Source: Clitopilus passeckerianus (Eukaryota > Basidiomycota > Agaricomycetes > Agaricales > Entolomataceae). From it: a stretch of 64,000 nt of DNA. A model generated the notes under the pieces. That model searched no databases. It saw only the letters and a program-made list of their open reading frames with translations, and had not been told where the DNA came from. A program made the translations under genes and the position numbers. Within the stretch, counting starts at the first letter, position 1. Every line of letters starts with the position of its first letter. Where the stretch lies: the NCBI GenBank assembly GCA_944990035.1, contig CALYLX010000146.1, positions 744,001 through 808,000 on the forward strand, given 5' to 3'. Of this stretch, positions 22,387 through 36,591 are shown one piece after another.

Positions 22387-23736
22387 ATGCATCTTGAGGC
22401 GAGATTGGCCGTTGCTGAGAACTTTCTAACCGAACTAGAGATCAAGCCGGGGATGCTGCCGCATGATGCGATCATTGACATTCAATTCGTTCACCTTGCA
22501 ACCGTGACATGCGAGATTCACGAGGTTAAGGCGAGTCCCTTGCTCGTCCGACTCACAGCGTCAAATCTACGCATCTTTCAATCTAGGAGGTAGCTATGCC
22601 CGCTCCAGACAACGAGGACTCGGAGACCTTTGCTGTACTATTGGGTAAGTTATTGCTTAGGTCCTGTCATCGATGGCCTTGATGTAAGACGCACCTCATC
22701 CTCCTAGAGCTTAAAGAGGTGCCTGGCCACCCCATGAACAAGTACAAAGGGGATGAGCTCGGTAAAATGATATATTTCCGTACGATGGTAAGCGACAAGT
22801 ATCTGAGGCATGAATCTCGATATCTGATAGCCTTCGAACCCATTCGCTGATCATAGGCCGACCCTTTAGTAATCACACCCTCCACCAGCGGTACCATGTC
22901 AATCTTTTGTGCGAACTATCTTCCTGCGCTGGTTGATAAGTTTCTGGAACCACCTCCTTCACCTCACCTTAGCCAAGATCTCCAAGATGAACTTCAGCTG
23001 AACAATGTCTACTTCCAGACTCTCTTCTTCCTCCAACAGCTAGTACATCCGTATTGGCTCGGGTATCTTCGCTCCAAGAAGGAGGCAGCTTCGAAAAACC
23101 AAATCGTCACTCGAGTCATGACGGAGCGTGTGCTGAAAGTAGTGCCAATCTGGCTGCGTCTGGATTATCCAGATCAACTACCTGATCACTGGCCCTCTGA
23201 CCCCGAAGGGTATTTCTCGGCAGTGCCGCCATCATCCCAGGTGCTCTAGATGCTCGCGAGCTTGGTAGGAGGATTCCTCAAGGAAGCAAATAATGGGGAA
23301 ATCCTGCCTACTGAGACGAAGAAAGAGCTCGTACAACAGCTCGCGAGGTGGGCGCAGTACAAGGAGCCTCGTTTCGCTAGGGCATGCACTAGCCTTTCAG
23401 CGAAATTCACACCGGAGGGAATTCAGTGGGACAAAGCAGCTCACCTCGGTACCTATGGTGTGAGGGAAGAATGGCGTACCTGTGGTGCTCGCAGCTGTGA
23501 TACTCAAGGCACAACCGACTTTAAGCTTTGCGGCAGGTGAGCCTCATTATAATGGGAATTGGGCGATTCTTTAATACGTCGTCCTCAGGTGCAGAACAGT
23601 AAGATATGTAAGTCATTACATGTCCTGATCCTGACCAGACCTGGAAGCTGATCTCGTTCTACAGTGCTCCGAGGCTCATCAGAAGCAGCACTGGAAAGCG
23701 GAACATAAGCACCGCTGTTTCGAAACTACCTACTGA
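22387..23736 (+). CDS. MYND-type zinc-finger protein
   Basis: Fungal protein of about 370 residues ending in a MYND finger that appears only after two introns are removed: CGARSC, then FKLCGRC, RTVRYCS, EAHQKQHW and KHRC. The sixth ligand position is histidine (AHQ), as in many fungal MYND fingers. MYND domains usually bind proline-rich partners; no enzymatic domain is visible. The upstream ~290 residues are helical (NNVYFQTLFFLQQLVHPYWLGYL, MLASLVGGFLKEANN) and match only the general fungal MYND-protein style. The start is uncertain: ATG 22387 with an intron near 22532-22593 gives AENFLTELEIKPG, typical of the family, whereas ATG 22596 gives MPAPDNEDSE. Confidence 0.75.
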
Positions 23737-24032
23737 CTTCATTGTTTGTTTTCCCTTGTATGTGAATTCGGATGTATAATATATATAATCGAAGAATGTA
23801 TCGACAGCAAGATACAGGATGAAAGTCAGATGCGTGATCGAAATGGAAGGGTCCAAAATGTTATGCCTGGTCCGAGATAGAAATACGTCAATGGCATGGG
23901 TGGGGGCATGAGACGGAGAGTAACTGACGTCGCTATGCAAAAATTCGAGTGATGGTTCGGAAAGTAATAAATACAGTTGTGGATAAGTACAACGAAGATG
24001 AAAGACTTCGAAAGTTTTGGATATACGTCTGA

Positions 24033-25256
24033 TTATACTACGGTAATCTCTCCCTGACGAACTCGCCCTGTAAACCTGTCCACCTTTCTCCCAACCCATT
24101 TTCGGAACCGGTTCCGACGCGAAGTCTCAGCCACTACAGCTTCGTCTTCAGCAGTAATCGTATCCGTATCAGACAGGAAGCTCTTCGAATCGCCTCCCGC
24201 ATCCTCCTCCTCCTCTTCGTCCATTTGTACTGGAGATTCAACCAACCGAGGCTGATATTCGCCACTAATCTCCGACGGGTGTGGGCAGCACGAACACTCC
24301 CCCGTATGGTGGAAATCATCATGCAGAACGAAGTTGGGCGGGTACCTCGAATCGTAAAACTTCACAACACGTTTTCTGCGGTGCATGGCTACGATGGCGG
24401 GTGATATAGGCTGCCAAACATCAGCGTCGGCAAACGACCAGTAGGTAATTCGTGGTTCGTCGGAGAGTGGCGAGAATGGGTCCTGGAATGTGATTGGGTC
24501 TTCGCGTCCATATTCGGGAAGGTATCGAGTGGGCGTGGGTTGGATGATATAGGATTCTGGTTCTTGTGGGGTAGCAGGTTGTTGTTGTCGCGAGGTAGAT
24601 GGTGGCTGGGGTACGGGAGCAGGAGCAGGACGTGCTTCTTCCCTGGCTACAGGTCGAACAGGTTGCTTCTTGAGAGAAAACGGCCGGTTATGCCAATTTC
24701 CCGGTTCCGATTTCCTGCGTGCAAGCTTCTTCTGATAGTTGAAGTAGTTGACTGTCTCGCGGGTAGTTCCAGGTTGCTCGAGTTTCCAATTTGGTAGGGA
24801 GTTACGTCGCTTGTAGGGATTGACGACGAAGGAAGGGTATTCAGGACCGTCGGGCCAGTATGTGCCAAATGGAGCGCTCCATATTCTCTGGACTGGAGGC
24901 CCAAAGAGACGATGAACGAGCGCTTCACGTTGGGCGTTGGCTATACTTTTTCGTGAGCAATCAACTTCGGAAGCACAACGCTGTAAACATACCATCTGGT
25001 TCAGCGGTCGATGACTGGTTGTCACCATCCCGTGCATCACCGCCAATCTTTTCCTTTTCGGTGGTGTTGCAGCCTGTGATGCACTCCGAGGCGGTAGGAA
25101 CCGGCAATTGAAGAAGGACAAGTGCAAGAATAGCCTGTAACAGAAATTCATTAGATGATCAGCGGAAACGCGGCAACTCAAGAAGTCAAGTACCTCTAAT
25201 GCCCGGAAGGCCACATCTGCCCAGTCGAGGGAAGCAGTGCTAGTAGTAGCTCCCAT
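24033..25256 (-). CDS. unrecognised protein with an N-terminal hydrophobic segment
   Basis: No family recognised. Three exons: MGATTSTASLDWADVAFRALE, then an exon with a hydrophobic stretch (AILALVLLQLPVPT), then one long exon. The long exon is rich in P, R and aromatic residues (WSAPFGTYWPDGPEYPSF, FQDPFSPLSDEPRITYWSFADADVW) and contains a CSCC cysteine pair after HHTGE. It ends with an acidic run (MDEEEEEDAGGD) and a basic tail (RRNRFRKWVGRKVDRFTGRVRQG). It could be a single-pass membrane protein with a cytosolic tail, but the hydrophobic segment is short. The real frame is well supported by codon continuity over 900 bp. Confidence 0.65.
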   Translation of the reverse strand: MGATTSTASLDWADVAFRALEVLDFLSCRVSADHLMNFCYRLFLHLSFFNCRFLPPRSASQAATPPKRKRLAVMHGMVTTSHRPLNQMVCLQRCASEVDCSRKSIANAQREALVHRLFGPPVQRIWSAPFGTYWPDGPEYPSFVVNPYKRRNSLPNWKLEQPGTTRETVNYFNYQKKLARRKSEPGNWHNRPFSLKKQPVRPVAREEARPAPAPVPQPPSTSRQQQPATPQEPESYIIQPTPTRYLPEYGREDPITFQDPFSPLSDEPRITYWSFADADVWQPISPAIVAMHRRKRVVKFYDSRYPPNFVLHDDFHHTGECSCCPHPSEISGEYQPRLVESPVQMDEEEEEDAGGDSKSFLSDTDTITAEDEAVVAETSRRNRFRKWVGRKVDRFTGRVRQGEITVV

Positions 25257-26169
25257 TTGTACTATGTTAGGATGTTTCAAGTCTTTGAAGAGATGTTCTC
25301 GTCGTGAAAACTGAGGAATTTTCGACGAAGTTTAATCCGCCTTTTAAGCTTTTCTGAGGCTCCATAGTTCATAGGAGGTCGCCTTCGTCATTGGGGTACC
25401 CTCAGAAAGGGGGAGGGGCTACCGATCCCTGTAACCTGGAGGTTGAAGATACCTCCTCTGAGGACAAGTTCGTCGATCCAGCCTTTCGCCGACGTCTAAT
25501 TTCGGGAACGCTGCGGGAACGTCAAGCGCGGCATTGAATAGGTTTTGCTCGAAAACCAGTCGGAAGGTAGATGCCGCCGCCGGTGTCAGCATCTAATAAT
25601 GGGTTGCCTTCAAGGTCGAATGTCAAAGTCCGAAGGTGCCAGCAAGGAGGCGGCGGCTGCGGTAGAAGCAAAAAGGAGATTAAAAGGGGCGCACTGCCAC
25701 ACCAGCGGTGCGCTAATTTTGGGTTACCGACATCATTATGACACGGTATCAATGATGAAGGTGACGTCACCAGCCAAATTAGGGAATTAGGCGCATTTCC
25801 CAGGGGGTGGCTGTGATTCTGCAGCCTCGAGCTAGGCAATAGAAGAAAAGCTTTCAGGCAGAATTGTCAAAGCTATATAGCCAATTTTACGGTATAAAGA
25901 TGTGATTTTAGCGAGCCTCAGCACTTCCATAAGTAGAGGGGACCTCTGACTATGGTGCTTGCCCAGGCTGTGTCTTCTTCTCCTCTCACTAGAACTCCTT
26001 GAGTGCTCCTACGTTTTCAACTCCATCGCAGAGTTAAGTCCACTATAGGAGGTCAATTAAATGTGTATAAAGGACCCGTAGAATTCGATGGACTTGGGCC
26101 TATTCCTTTCAACAACCACATCGTTCATAACATCACTGCTTTACTTGACACATAACACGACAACATTTC
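25257..26169. other. long intergenic region
   Basis: 913 bp between two divergent starts. Overlapping open frames exist on both strands near 25520-25840, but neither resembles a protein or shows splice support. No tRNA or repeat found. It must hold the promoters of the flanking genes. Confidence 0.5.
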
Positions 26170-27270
26170 ATGTCTGATACAACTCAAATCCATCAGACGC
26201 AAAGCTCGATCCTAGTGAGAATAGCCGCACAGATCAAGTCATATTGGTGCCTCATATATGTATGTCGTTAATTGTCCCTTCTCGACTGCATGAACTCGAC
26301 TAAACGTCTTCATGTAGAGCCTCATGGCAATGGCAATGCTGAAGGTCTTCCCCGACCTCAGGCCTCGCGTCCCAAGTCAGGAAGAAGTCGACAGAGGTTA
26401 CCGCATACTCACTGGAAGGCGCAGACGACGTCGCTCCAGTGCTAGCTCTACGACCTCTACACTAGTCGGGAACGACTTGCCAAACACATCTCTAATGAAC
26501 AAAAAAGGTACGCCAAGATCATTCCTTCGTTCATACATTTCCACTAACAAGTATCACTAGCTCTCAGCCGAATCTCTGAGGGATCACACTCCGAAACCTC
26601 ACGCCCAACCGTCCGTCCCAGGCGCTCCTCCATCCTCCTGACAGGGTTCAAACCCGTCCAGCGCCTCTCGGGACCAGTCACATCATCCATCGTCACTTTT
26701 TCAAAAGACCTCGGAGAAACCATCGCCGTCGCTCCCTCGAATGCCATGGCGCAACTTTCCCGCACGCCCTCTGCCTTCCGCCGACACACCATTTCCCTCA
26801 ACGTCGGCGGCGACGTCGCTGCAACCACCACAGGCGCTCCCGTTGCAGACTTGGCGAACTCCCCCATTCCGAAGTCCAAATTCCAACAACGCCGATCGAG
26901 TTTCTCCAAAGCATGCTTCAACCCTCTCAAGCTCAAGATCCCTGAGAAGGACACGGAAGAGCAGTACGAGAGTATATACTCAGGTATAACCGATTCGCAC
27001 CACCCGCATCCTTGTGCTTCCCTCAAAGGCGATGAGCCTGAATCCTACTTCGTCGCTCCGACGAAGCCAAAGATGGCTGAGGGCGAGGACTCGGACTCGA
27101 GTAGCACGACGACTGTGGTTGAAGAGTGTGCCGCTAAGGTGGAGGTTCAGGAGGTTGAAAAGGTCGTCATTGAGGAGAAAGCACCCGGTGGGGAGAAGAA
27201 GTTCAGGTTGAAGCGAACGGTGACGAAGATTAAGGGAGTGCTTCGTTTCCGTGCTTCTCACCGTTCATAG
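26170..27270 (+). CDS. unrecognised basic, serine-rich protein
   Basis: No family recognised. Three exons from ATG 26170: MSDTTQIHQTQSSILVRIAAQIKS up to an intron at GTATGT, then VFPDLRPRVPSQEEVDRGYRIL and an arginine run (GRRRRRRSS), then the long last exon. The latter has RRSSILLTGF, RRHTISLNVGG and RRSSFS motifs, which look like basophilic kinase (PKA/AGC) sites or 14-3-3 sites, and ends KKFRLKRTVTKIKGVLRFRASHRS. It is likely disordered. A regulatory or scaffold role would be a guess. It is convergent with FAD synthetase. Confidence 0.6.
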
Positions 27271-27583
27271 CCAAATATGGACTATTATATACCCAAAGAT
27301 TTATATCCCTTTGTACATACGTATGGCTTCAATTAATTCAAAATAAAATAAAATTCAAACAATCGCGATATCGGAATGAACTTTGGTATATTGATGTACA
27401 AAACATTAGGTGGTAGGCGCCCATCCGGGCTTACAAGAGAAAGCACAAAGTTAAAGACCAATAAAGATCCATCTAACAAAGCGTGAAATAAAGTTAAAGT
27501 TTATGTGTAAGCAGCACTTATTCGCAAATCGCTTTAAGAAATATAGTAAATTGTCCCTTTATGTTTGTTTCCCCGTCATCCCC
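27271..27583. other. AT-rich intergenic, convergent 3' ends
   Basis: 313 bp between stops of two convergent genes, AT-rich (for example 27330-27370). Probably 3' UTRs and poly(A) signals; nothing else seen. Confidence 0.5.
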
Positions 27584-28974
27584 CTATCCCACTCTCGCAG
27601 TCGCACTGACCGCATGCAGAGAGTTACCCGAAAGGCCCCTTCCGCACCTCTCCAGAGCTCCGTCAAGAAGCTCGTACGCAGGTCGGTAGCGCGGCTGGCA
27701 GTGGCTGAACCAGTTCTGTGCGACTCTGCTCTCCGTTACAGAGACCCCGTTGGGCAGGGTATGCATGGATGCCATGTAACTCGCCAGCGCTCCACCAGGC
27801 GACACGACCTCGTTGGAGGAAGGTGGTGGAGAAGGCAGTGTGTTGTGGGTCGAAGACATGACTGATGTCAACACGGTGGTTGGTGTTAGGTACGACGAGG
27901 CGGAGGTAGGCTGGGCCGCAGAGAGGGTGGCGGTTTTTGGTGTCACAGCTTCCTTGGGGTGGCCGTTTGCATGTCCGTTTGTGGTGGGTGTCGCAGGGGC
28001 GATCAGGAGCGCTGGGTTGGGGAACGTGTTGAATGTCGATCCCAGTGAAGTGTACCTAGAAAGAAAACGACCTAGGTTAGTCAAGGTAGGGGAGGGAGCC
28101 TATGGCTTGAACGATACCCTTCATCATAGAGAGCGCAGTATGGAACGTTCAGCTGTCGGAGGAACTTCCAGACATCGCTGTAGGACCAGTTGATTACGGG
28201 GTTGATCCGCTCAAACTCGGGCCAGCCATTGTCGGTTGGGCACCGGTGGGCCAATTTGGCTACAAGGTGAACGTCAGTCGAAGGTTCTGGAAAACACGTG
28301 AATATGGGCGGAGAGGAAACATACCGCCGTGAGGGTCGGTTCTCCTAGTACCGATGAGGACGGCGTCGATGTTGGGGAATCGGTCCTTGTAGGCAAGGAG
28401 GGCCTGCTTCATCCCGTCTCCGCCTTTGGACCTTCCAGCTGGCTTCTGTTGCAACTTGACAGCGTCGACGAGTTCTTGCCCGGATGATGTGGAGGGTGTT
28501 AAGACACTCTCGACTTGCTCAGAGGGGCTTCTGCAGAGGAACATGTCCAGATTGTATAGTACCGCCGCTTCGTCGATGAAGGCTTCAAGTGTGGGGAACG
28601 GTGATGGTACGGGTATATAGATGGCGTGAATGGGTTGCATTGGCTCGTTTGCTTTCAGCCTCCTAGCCAAGGCTCCAGCGTAAAGGTGTAATAGGACGGT
28701 GCCTAGCTGCCAGTTAGTTACTGCTCAGTTGTTGCGATAGTGGTGACTCACAATCTTTGCCTCCATTGAAACTGATAGCAACGTTCTCGATCCTAACGAC
28801 GTTGGCTGGTCAGCAGATCTGAATGTATCAAACGTTGGTGCAATTGACTCACCCATGAGAGTCAAGGCCTTCGTCGATGACATCCAACGCTTCCTTGACC
28901 ATAGGTGCCAACGGATCGGTCTTGGAGTTGGCGAGAGTATAAACTTCTTCGGCGATCTTCTTGCAATCCAACAT
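27584..28974 (-). CDS. FAD1: FAD synthetase (FMN adenylyltransferase, PAPS-reductase fold)
   Basis: Transfers AMP from ATP to FMN to make FAD in the cytosol. The start at 28974 reads [15 protein letters not shown]. Over several short exons the family blocks appear in order: [21 protein letters not shown] (pyrophosphate loop), [73 protein letters not shown] and [13 protein letters not shown]. The conserved ending [19 protein letters not shown] is separated from GYTSLG by about 100 residues rich in T, S, A and P that yeast Fad1 lacks. It is divergent from GDP-fucose synthase across 567 bp. Confidence 0.92.
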
Positions 28975-29541
28975 GGCTACTTTTTGTGTCATCGTGTTCG
29001 TCGTGCAAATAGGTAAAATCCTTCAAGGATGAATAGGGAAAAGAGAAAAGAAAAGAAGAGTGCGCCTTGGAGACTGAGTCTGGTCGACGGCAACGCTTAT
29101 AAACCGCCGGATGTATGAATGCAGACAAAGTCAAAGACCCTGAAGCCGTGACAGTGCCAGTGATCGGGTTTTCTATGTGGATACTGAACCACAAGGAGCT
29201 GTATGGATGTTGGCTGCGACCTTGTGAGTTTCAGGGTTCCAAGAACTGCCAGGGGTGTTGAGTTCACAAATTGTAACGATGAGCAGTAGAAATTGCGGCG
29301 GGGCTGGAGTCAAGAGTTTGGCAGCAGGCACGTTCGACCGGGAGCTGCCTATGACTAAGCATCGGAACATGCGGGTCGGTTCTCGGAACTGTAGGCCTGA
29401 GGACCTGGATAACTCGAAGTTGGCCCAAAGTACTCAGGCATCGTCTATCGATTAGCCTTTTGACGACCAACACCAGGTGAGATTCAAGATGAAAACCCTC
29501 GAGAACCCAACCTAAATGCCGATCTTTAGACAGAAACTGCC
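28975..29541. promoter_or_regulatory. divergent promoter of FAD synthetase and GDP-fucose synthase
   Basis: 567 bp between two divergent starts. Open frames inside are short and unlike proteins. No obvious paired element that would suggest co-regulation. Confidence 0.45.
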
Positions 29542-31080
<1,539 letters not shown>

Positions 31081-31288
31081 ATCTCCAGGAAATAGGGGAA
31101 AAAACGAAGACCTAAGATACTGACATGTACCCGCCATATGTGGTTTCGCTGTCAACGAAATGTTATGCTTTCGTACAATCATGCGCGTAAAAGAGTCCCA
31201 TTGGTGCAAATCAACAACCACAGATTTTGTATTGATACGCAAGAGTAAAGGAGAATTCCGAAAAGTAGGCTGTAAATCGATTCTGGTA

Positions 31289-32759
<1,471 letters not shown>

Positions 32760-33064
32760 GGTGGTGGTAAAGCTCAAGGAATGAGGAGAACACGAGCTTA
32801 ATCGATTTCAAAAGGTCAGCCCTGACCTTGCACGCGTCAAGAACGTGACACAGCCCCAAAATGCGACTGCGGCTTAACAAAATTTCCAAACTCCACTGGC
32901 ACGTACCGTCACCACCCAATTATCAAAAGAAGCGGCCAAAATTTCGGTCAAATGCATATGTGCCTTGAGTTTTCAGAGACTCAGTCGATGGTCGTGAATC
33001 TTATTTTTCCAGAGGAGCTGCAGCACATTCGGGGTCCACGCTTCTGAATCCCCAGCATAAGGAC
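32760..33064. promoter_or_regulatory. 5' region of GDP-mannose 4,6-dehydratase
   Basis: About 300 bp upstream of the dehydratase start; no gene seen. Likely promoter, bordering F-box-like relic sequence. Confidence 0.4.
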
Positions 33065-34350
33065 TTGGGAATGCTGGACTTGCCGACTTTGAACAAACTT
33101 GGGCCATGGTATTATCAGCCTCAGAGAACTCTATCGTGCCTGCCATTTGAAGGCTTAAATCATCTGATTCTTAATTTCCCAGAGCTCTATTGCGAAGGCC
33201 GGGAGCTTGCCCATTGTTCGGCTATCGCGGATTTGGACTCTTTCTCAGTTTGTTTCTTTGCAGCTCCTCCTGACATACTTGATCGGTTTTCCCCGGCGAA
33301 GGTGCAGTCATAGCTTGTGTCGTCATTTTTTACCGACGACGAGTGGGGAGTACTCCTTGATCTCTTAACCTATGGAGGTGAGTTGAGGACACGAACATTA
33401 GGTTCACACATCGCTGTGAAGGATCAACTTCTCGCCAATTGAAAGCTCTTCCGTATCCAAGGGATCCAAAGAGAGGTTAGCGTTTCCACAGGCCAAGATA
33501 ACTCACTCCAAGAGCTATTCTGGATCACTCCGTCGATGCCTTTGAAGGAACAGACCTACCCTGGATTGTTTCTCTGATGATTGGAGACCTCGCCCCCGCC
33601 CTAGGAAGACGATTATGATAAGGCAACTACCGTCTTTGAGGCCTAGAGCCTGTCTTTCAGGTGTTCTCCCATTGTTGTGGCTCCGAGCTGGTGGAACACA
33701 ACGACGTTTCAAAGCAGTTCATACGTACTCGGACCGTACTCTATCACGATGGTTACCAAATCCCACCTGCTCACTCTGACGAGGCTACCATCTTTATGAC
33801 TGAGTTTCGGCGGAACGGTCCATCTCAACCGATTGGACTGCACGGAAAAGGCAAACGCATGGCCAGACTTGGAACCGTTTGACCTGAAAGACCGGACCCT
33901 GAATGCGCCGCCTAGCCTCCGATTGGCTGACCTTGTTTATCTCGTGGGTGTATGTCCCAAGCTACCACGCCTTATTCTGCGTATGGACGGCTCTCAGAAT
34001 CTAGTTCCTTACGACCCTTCGAGTTCTCATGGCAAGTTCCAGCTCGAACTAGTTAACGTATCTATTTCGCCAATCCAGGATCCGGCAGGAATAGCCGGAA
34101 GTTTTAGCCTAGGCAGTGCTCGCGGACGTGAAGCTCGACTACGGGTGGCAGTACACGGGTTTTCGTGCTCAATCCCGACATACAACTGGTGGTCCCCCTA
34201 TCAAGGAATTCGGCGTTGGAGCGAAGTACAGCACCTAATTGGTACGAATTCATCGTAGGAACTAGTCGATGTGCCCGTCGTCTGCGCACTCTGATCGGAG
34301 CAAAATTATTTTACATTTTCTCTTCCATTCTTCTCCTTACCGTGACATCA
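33065..34350 (+). pseudogene. F-box/LRR gene relic
   Basis: Degenerate copy related to the intact gene directly downstream. The clearest part, 33830-34110, reads WPDLEPFDLKDR, then LRLADLVYLVGVCPKLPRLILRMDGS and VNVSISPIQDPAGIA. It parallels the downstream copy's WPQLRTLALEQR, LHLRDLLPLANSCPFLSYLSLRLDASS and HICTSPIEDSSTVA. Upstream pieces (LNHLILNFPELY at ~33150) are leucine-rich but in other frames, with stops between them and no F-box. So the N-terminus is lost and the frame broken several times. Boundaries are approximate. Confidence 0.5.
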
Positions 34351-34530
34351 TGACGTCGCTTGTGTGTCTGCATTCCCTGGTATTTTGAAGCATAGGCCCT
34401 CCTATAAACGGTCTCAGGGCCTCTGATTTGTCTCAACGTCATCTGACATATGTCTGCCCCTCTTCCTTTTTGTTGCGTATATATCCGTTCAAATTTGCTT
34501 CCGTTGCTAGACCCTTAAAGATTACCACTC

Positions 34531-36244
34531 ATGGACGTATCGTATCATCCCCCAAGGATGTACCCCCTCGACGTTTCTGAGGTCTTTGGCATCGTCGTAG
34601 ACTTCGTCGCAAAGGATGACCTCGAAAAGCGTCAACAAAGCAATACACCAGGTTTCCAGGGAGCAACCACCCTCGCGAATCTCGCCATCACTTGCAAGAG
34701 TTTCCGAGAAACTTCCCTCGATAAGCTGTGGCAATATCAACCATCGTTGACGCAACTTATCCTTTGCTTGCCTTTGGATGCCGTCTCGGTGCAATCCATT
34801 CGTCCGCGCGCGCATCGGAAGCTCGTCGTGAGTTACACAACCATGTTCCTATGAAGGAAGAAGTATAACAGGGCCATAGACTCTCAACAGACCCATCACG
34901 AGCCCTGATCTACGACGCCTTACCTACTACGCTCGGAAGGTGAAGGTATTGGGATCCATTTATTGGGAAGACAATTCTTCCTTGGGGATCCGACTGGCTC
35001 CCAACGTCCTGCTCAATGTACTTGCTGCATATAGGGGCGTCGAGCCACTCTTCCTCAGGCTGAGAGCTCTCCACATCAATATTCACGAGTCATTCGAGTT
35101 CGCGCTGGCCGAGGGGAGGTTGTTAGGCCCATGCCTTGATTCTGTCCTGGTGAAAGCCAAAGTGCCTACTTCCAACCCATCCGGGTCGCTTCAAGAATTC
35201 CCGTGGCTATACGCCCAGAGGGTCGTCTCTCCCCACCTTCATAAGCTGAAAGCATTTGGCGTTTACATCGACTGCGACGAGCCGAGGGCTCTCCCCTGCT
35301 CTATGCCCCCGAAACTGGATGAGATGATTAAGGAGCTGAAGGTTGTGGAACGGCTGACAATAACAGACGTTGAGACAAGTTGGGCACTATGCCAGCAGAT
35401 GGCTAGTTATCCCATTCTAGGTCACCTCGAAGTTAGCCTTGCTCATAACTCGTCGCTCACATCGACACCAATCTCTTTCCCCTGTCTGCAGTCGATTCAT
35501 TTCACAGCTTCCGACCCCCACAAATGCGCTGAGGCCCTTAGAATCATGACTCTACCGATAATCAAATCAGTCGCCATCACAATTGATGGAAGCCCCCGAA
35601 CACCCTCTGTCTGGTCGCTTAATCCCATTCTTCAAGCGCTTGGATCGCAACCTTCCAAAGCCCAAATTTCCTCCCTTTACATTGGCCGCCTTGCAAACGG
35701 GCCCGATGAGCAACTCGATGTAGAGCCTATCGATGGAGGTAGCTTCGAATACCTCTTCCCTTTCCACAACCTCCACCATCTCGAGATCGACCTGAATGCT
35801 CGTATCCATCTTGATGCGTATACAGTCAATCGAATGGGGGAGTCGTGGCCACAACTCAGGACACTCGCTTTAGAGCAGCGAATGTCCAACAGCCCACCGC
35901 AACTTCATCTCAGAGATCTTCTTCCATTAGCAAACTCCTGCCCCTTCTTATCGTATTTGTCGCTTCGCCTCGATGCATCTTCAGGCCTTCCTGAAGATTT
36001 ACATGGATGCAAGCAATTCCTTGCTCTCGAAACATTTCACATTTGCACATCGCCTATCGAAGACTCGTCTACCGTGGCGAAGTTTGTTCAAGCTGTCATG
36101 CCTAAGGTGAAGCGGGTCAAGTACGGCTGGAAGTACTGGTGTGGAGAGGGCTATTGGCCGGAAACCCCTAGCGAAATGGAGAGGCAAGATGCAAAGTATG
36201 AGGAGTGTTGGCAAAAAGTCAACGAAATCCTAGGGGGCATTTGA
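34531..36244 (+). CDS. F-box-like/LRR protein, intact
   Basis: Complete two-exon member of the fungal F-box/LRR family, 553 residues: exon 34531-34827, intron 34828-34879 (GTGAGT...CATAG), exon 34880-36244. The F-box-like N-terminus reads YPLDVSEVFGIVVDFV, then LANLAITCKSFRETSLDKLW. Exon 2 opens with the family signature ITSPDLRRLTYYARKVKVLG and continues as imperfect leucine-rich repeats (LGHLEVSLAHNSSL, FLSYLSLRLDASS). The C-terminal block is HICTSPIEDS...VKRVKYGWKYWCGEGYW. Presumed SCF ubiquitin-ligase receptor; the substrate is unknown. It differs from the 41-50 kb cluster mainly in the start (MDVSYHPPRMYPL). It sits next to its own relic. Confidence 0.85.
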
Positions 36245-36591
36245 AGCTCATGCCCGGATTAATTATCTATATCAATTTCAGAATACATAATTTGTCGAAC
36301 TTTATCTTATCCTGTAAATCTAAATGTCCATTATTTCTTTCGTGGCGTTGATGATACTGCCAGCGTAGATTCAAACCCAGAAAATAAGGCAAAATGAAGT
36401 GATCGACAGATCGGACGGATCAGGTCTTCATTTCCGTTAGCTCCGACCGCTTAGTCCCTGTTGCAACACGCCTGGCAGTCGTGGCAAGATGTTTTTCGTG
36501 AAGGGAAAATGCAGCGAAACTATGGCAATAGCTAGATTTCTTAACAGGTACCACAGCGGTCAAATAGCGAGGACTAAACTAGGGTTATCGC
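36245..36591. other. intergenic between convergent genes
   Basis: 347 bp between the stops of the F-box gene and the CBM1 gene. A/T-rich at 36280-36340; no feature recognised. Confidence 0.45.

Noticed and set aside
25522..25839. Possible minus-strand gene in the 25.3-26.2 kb gap
   Set aside because: No family-like motifs, no splice-linked neighbours, and an equally long plus-strand frame overlaps it.
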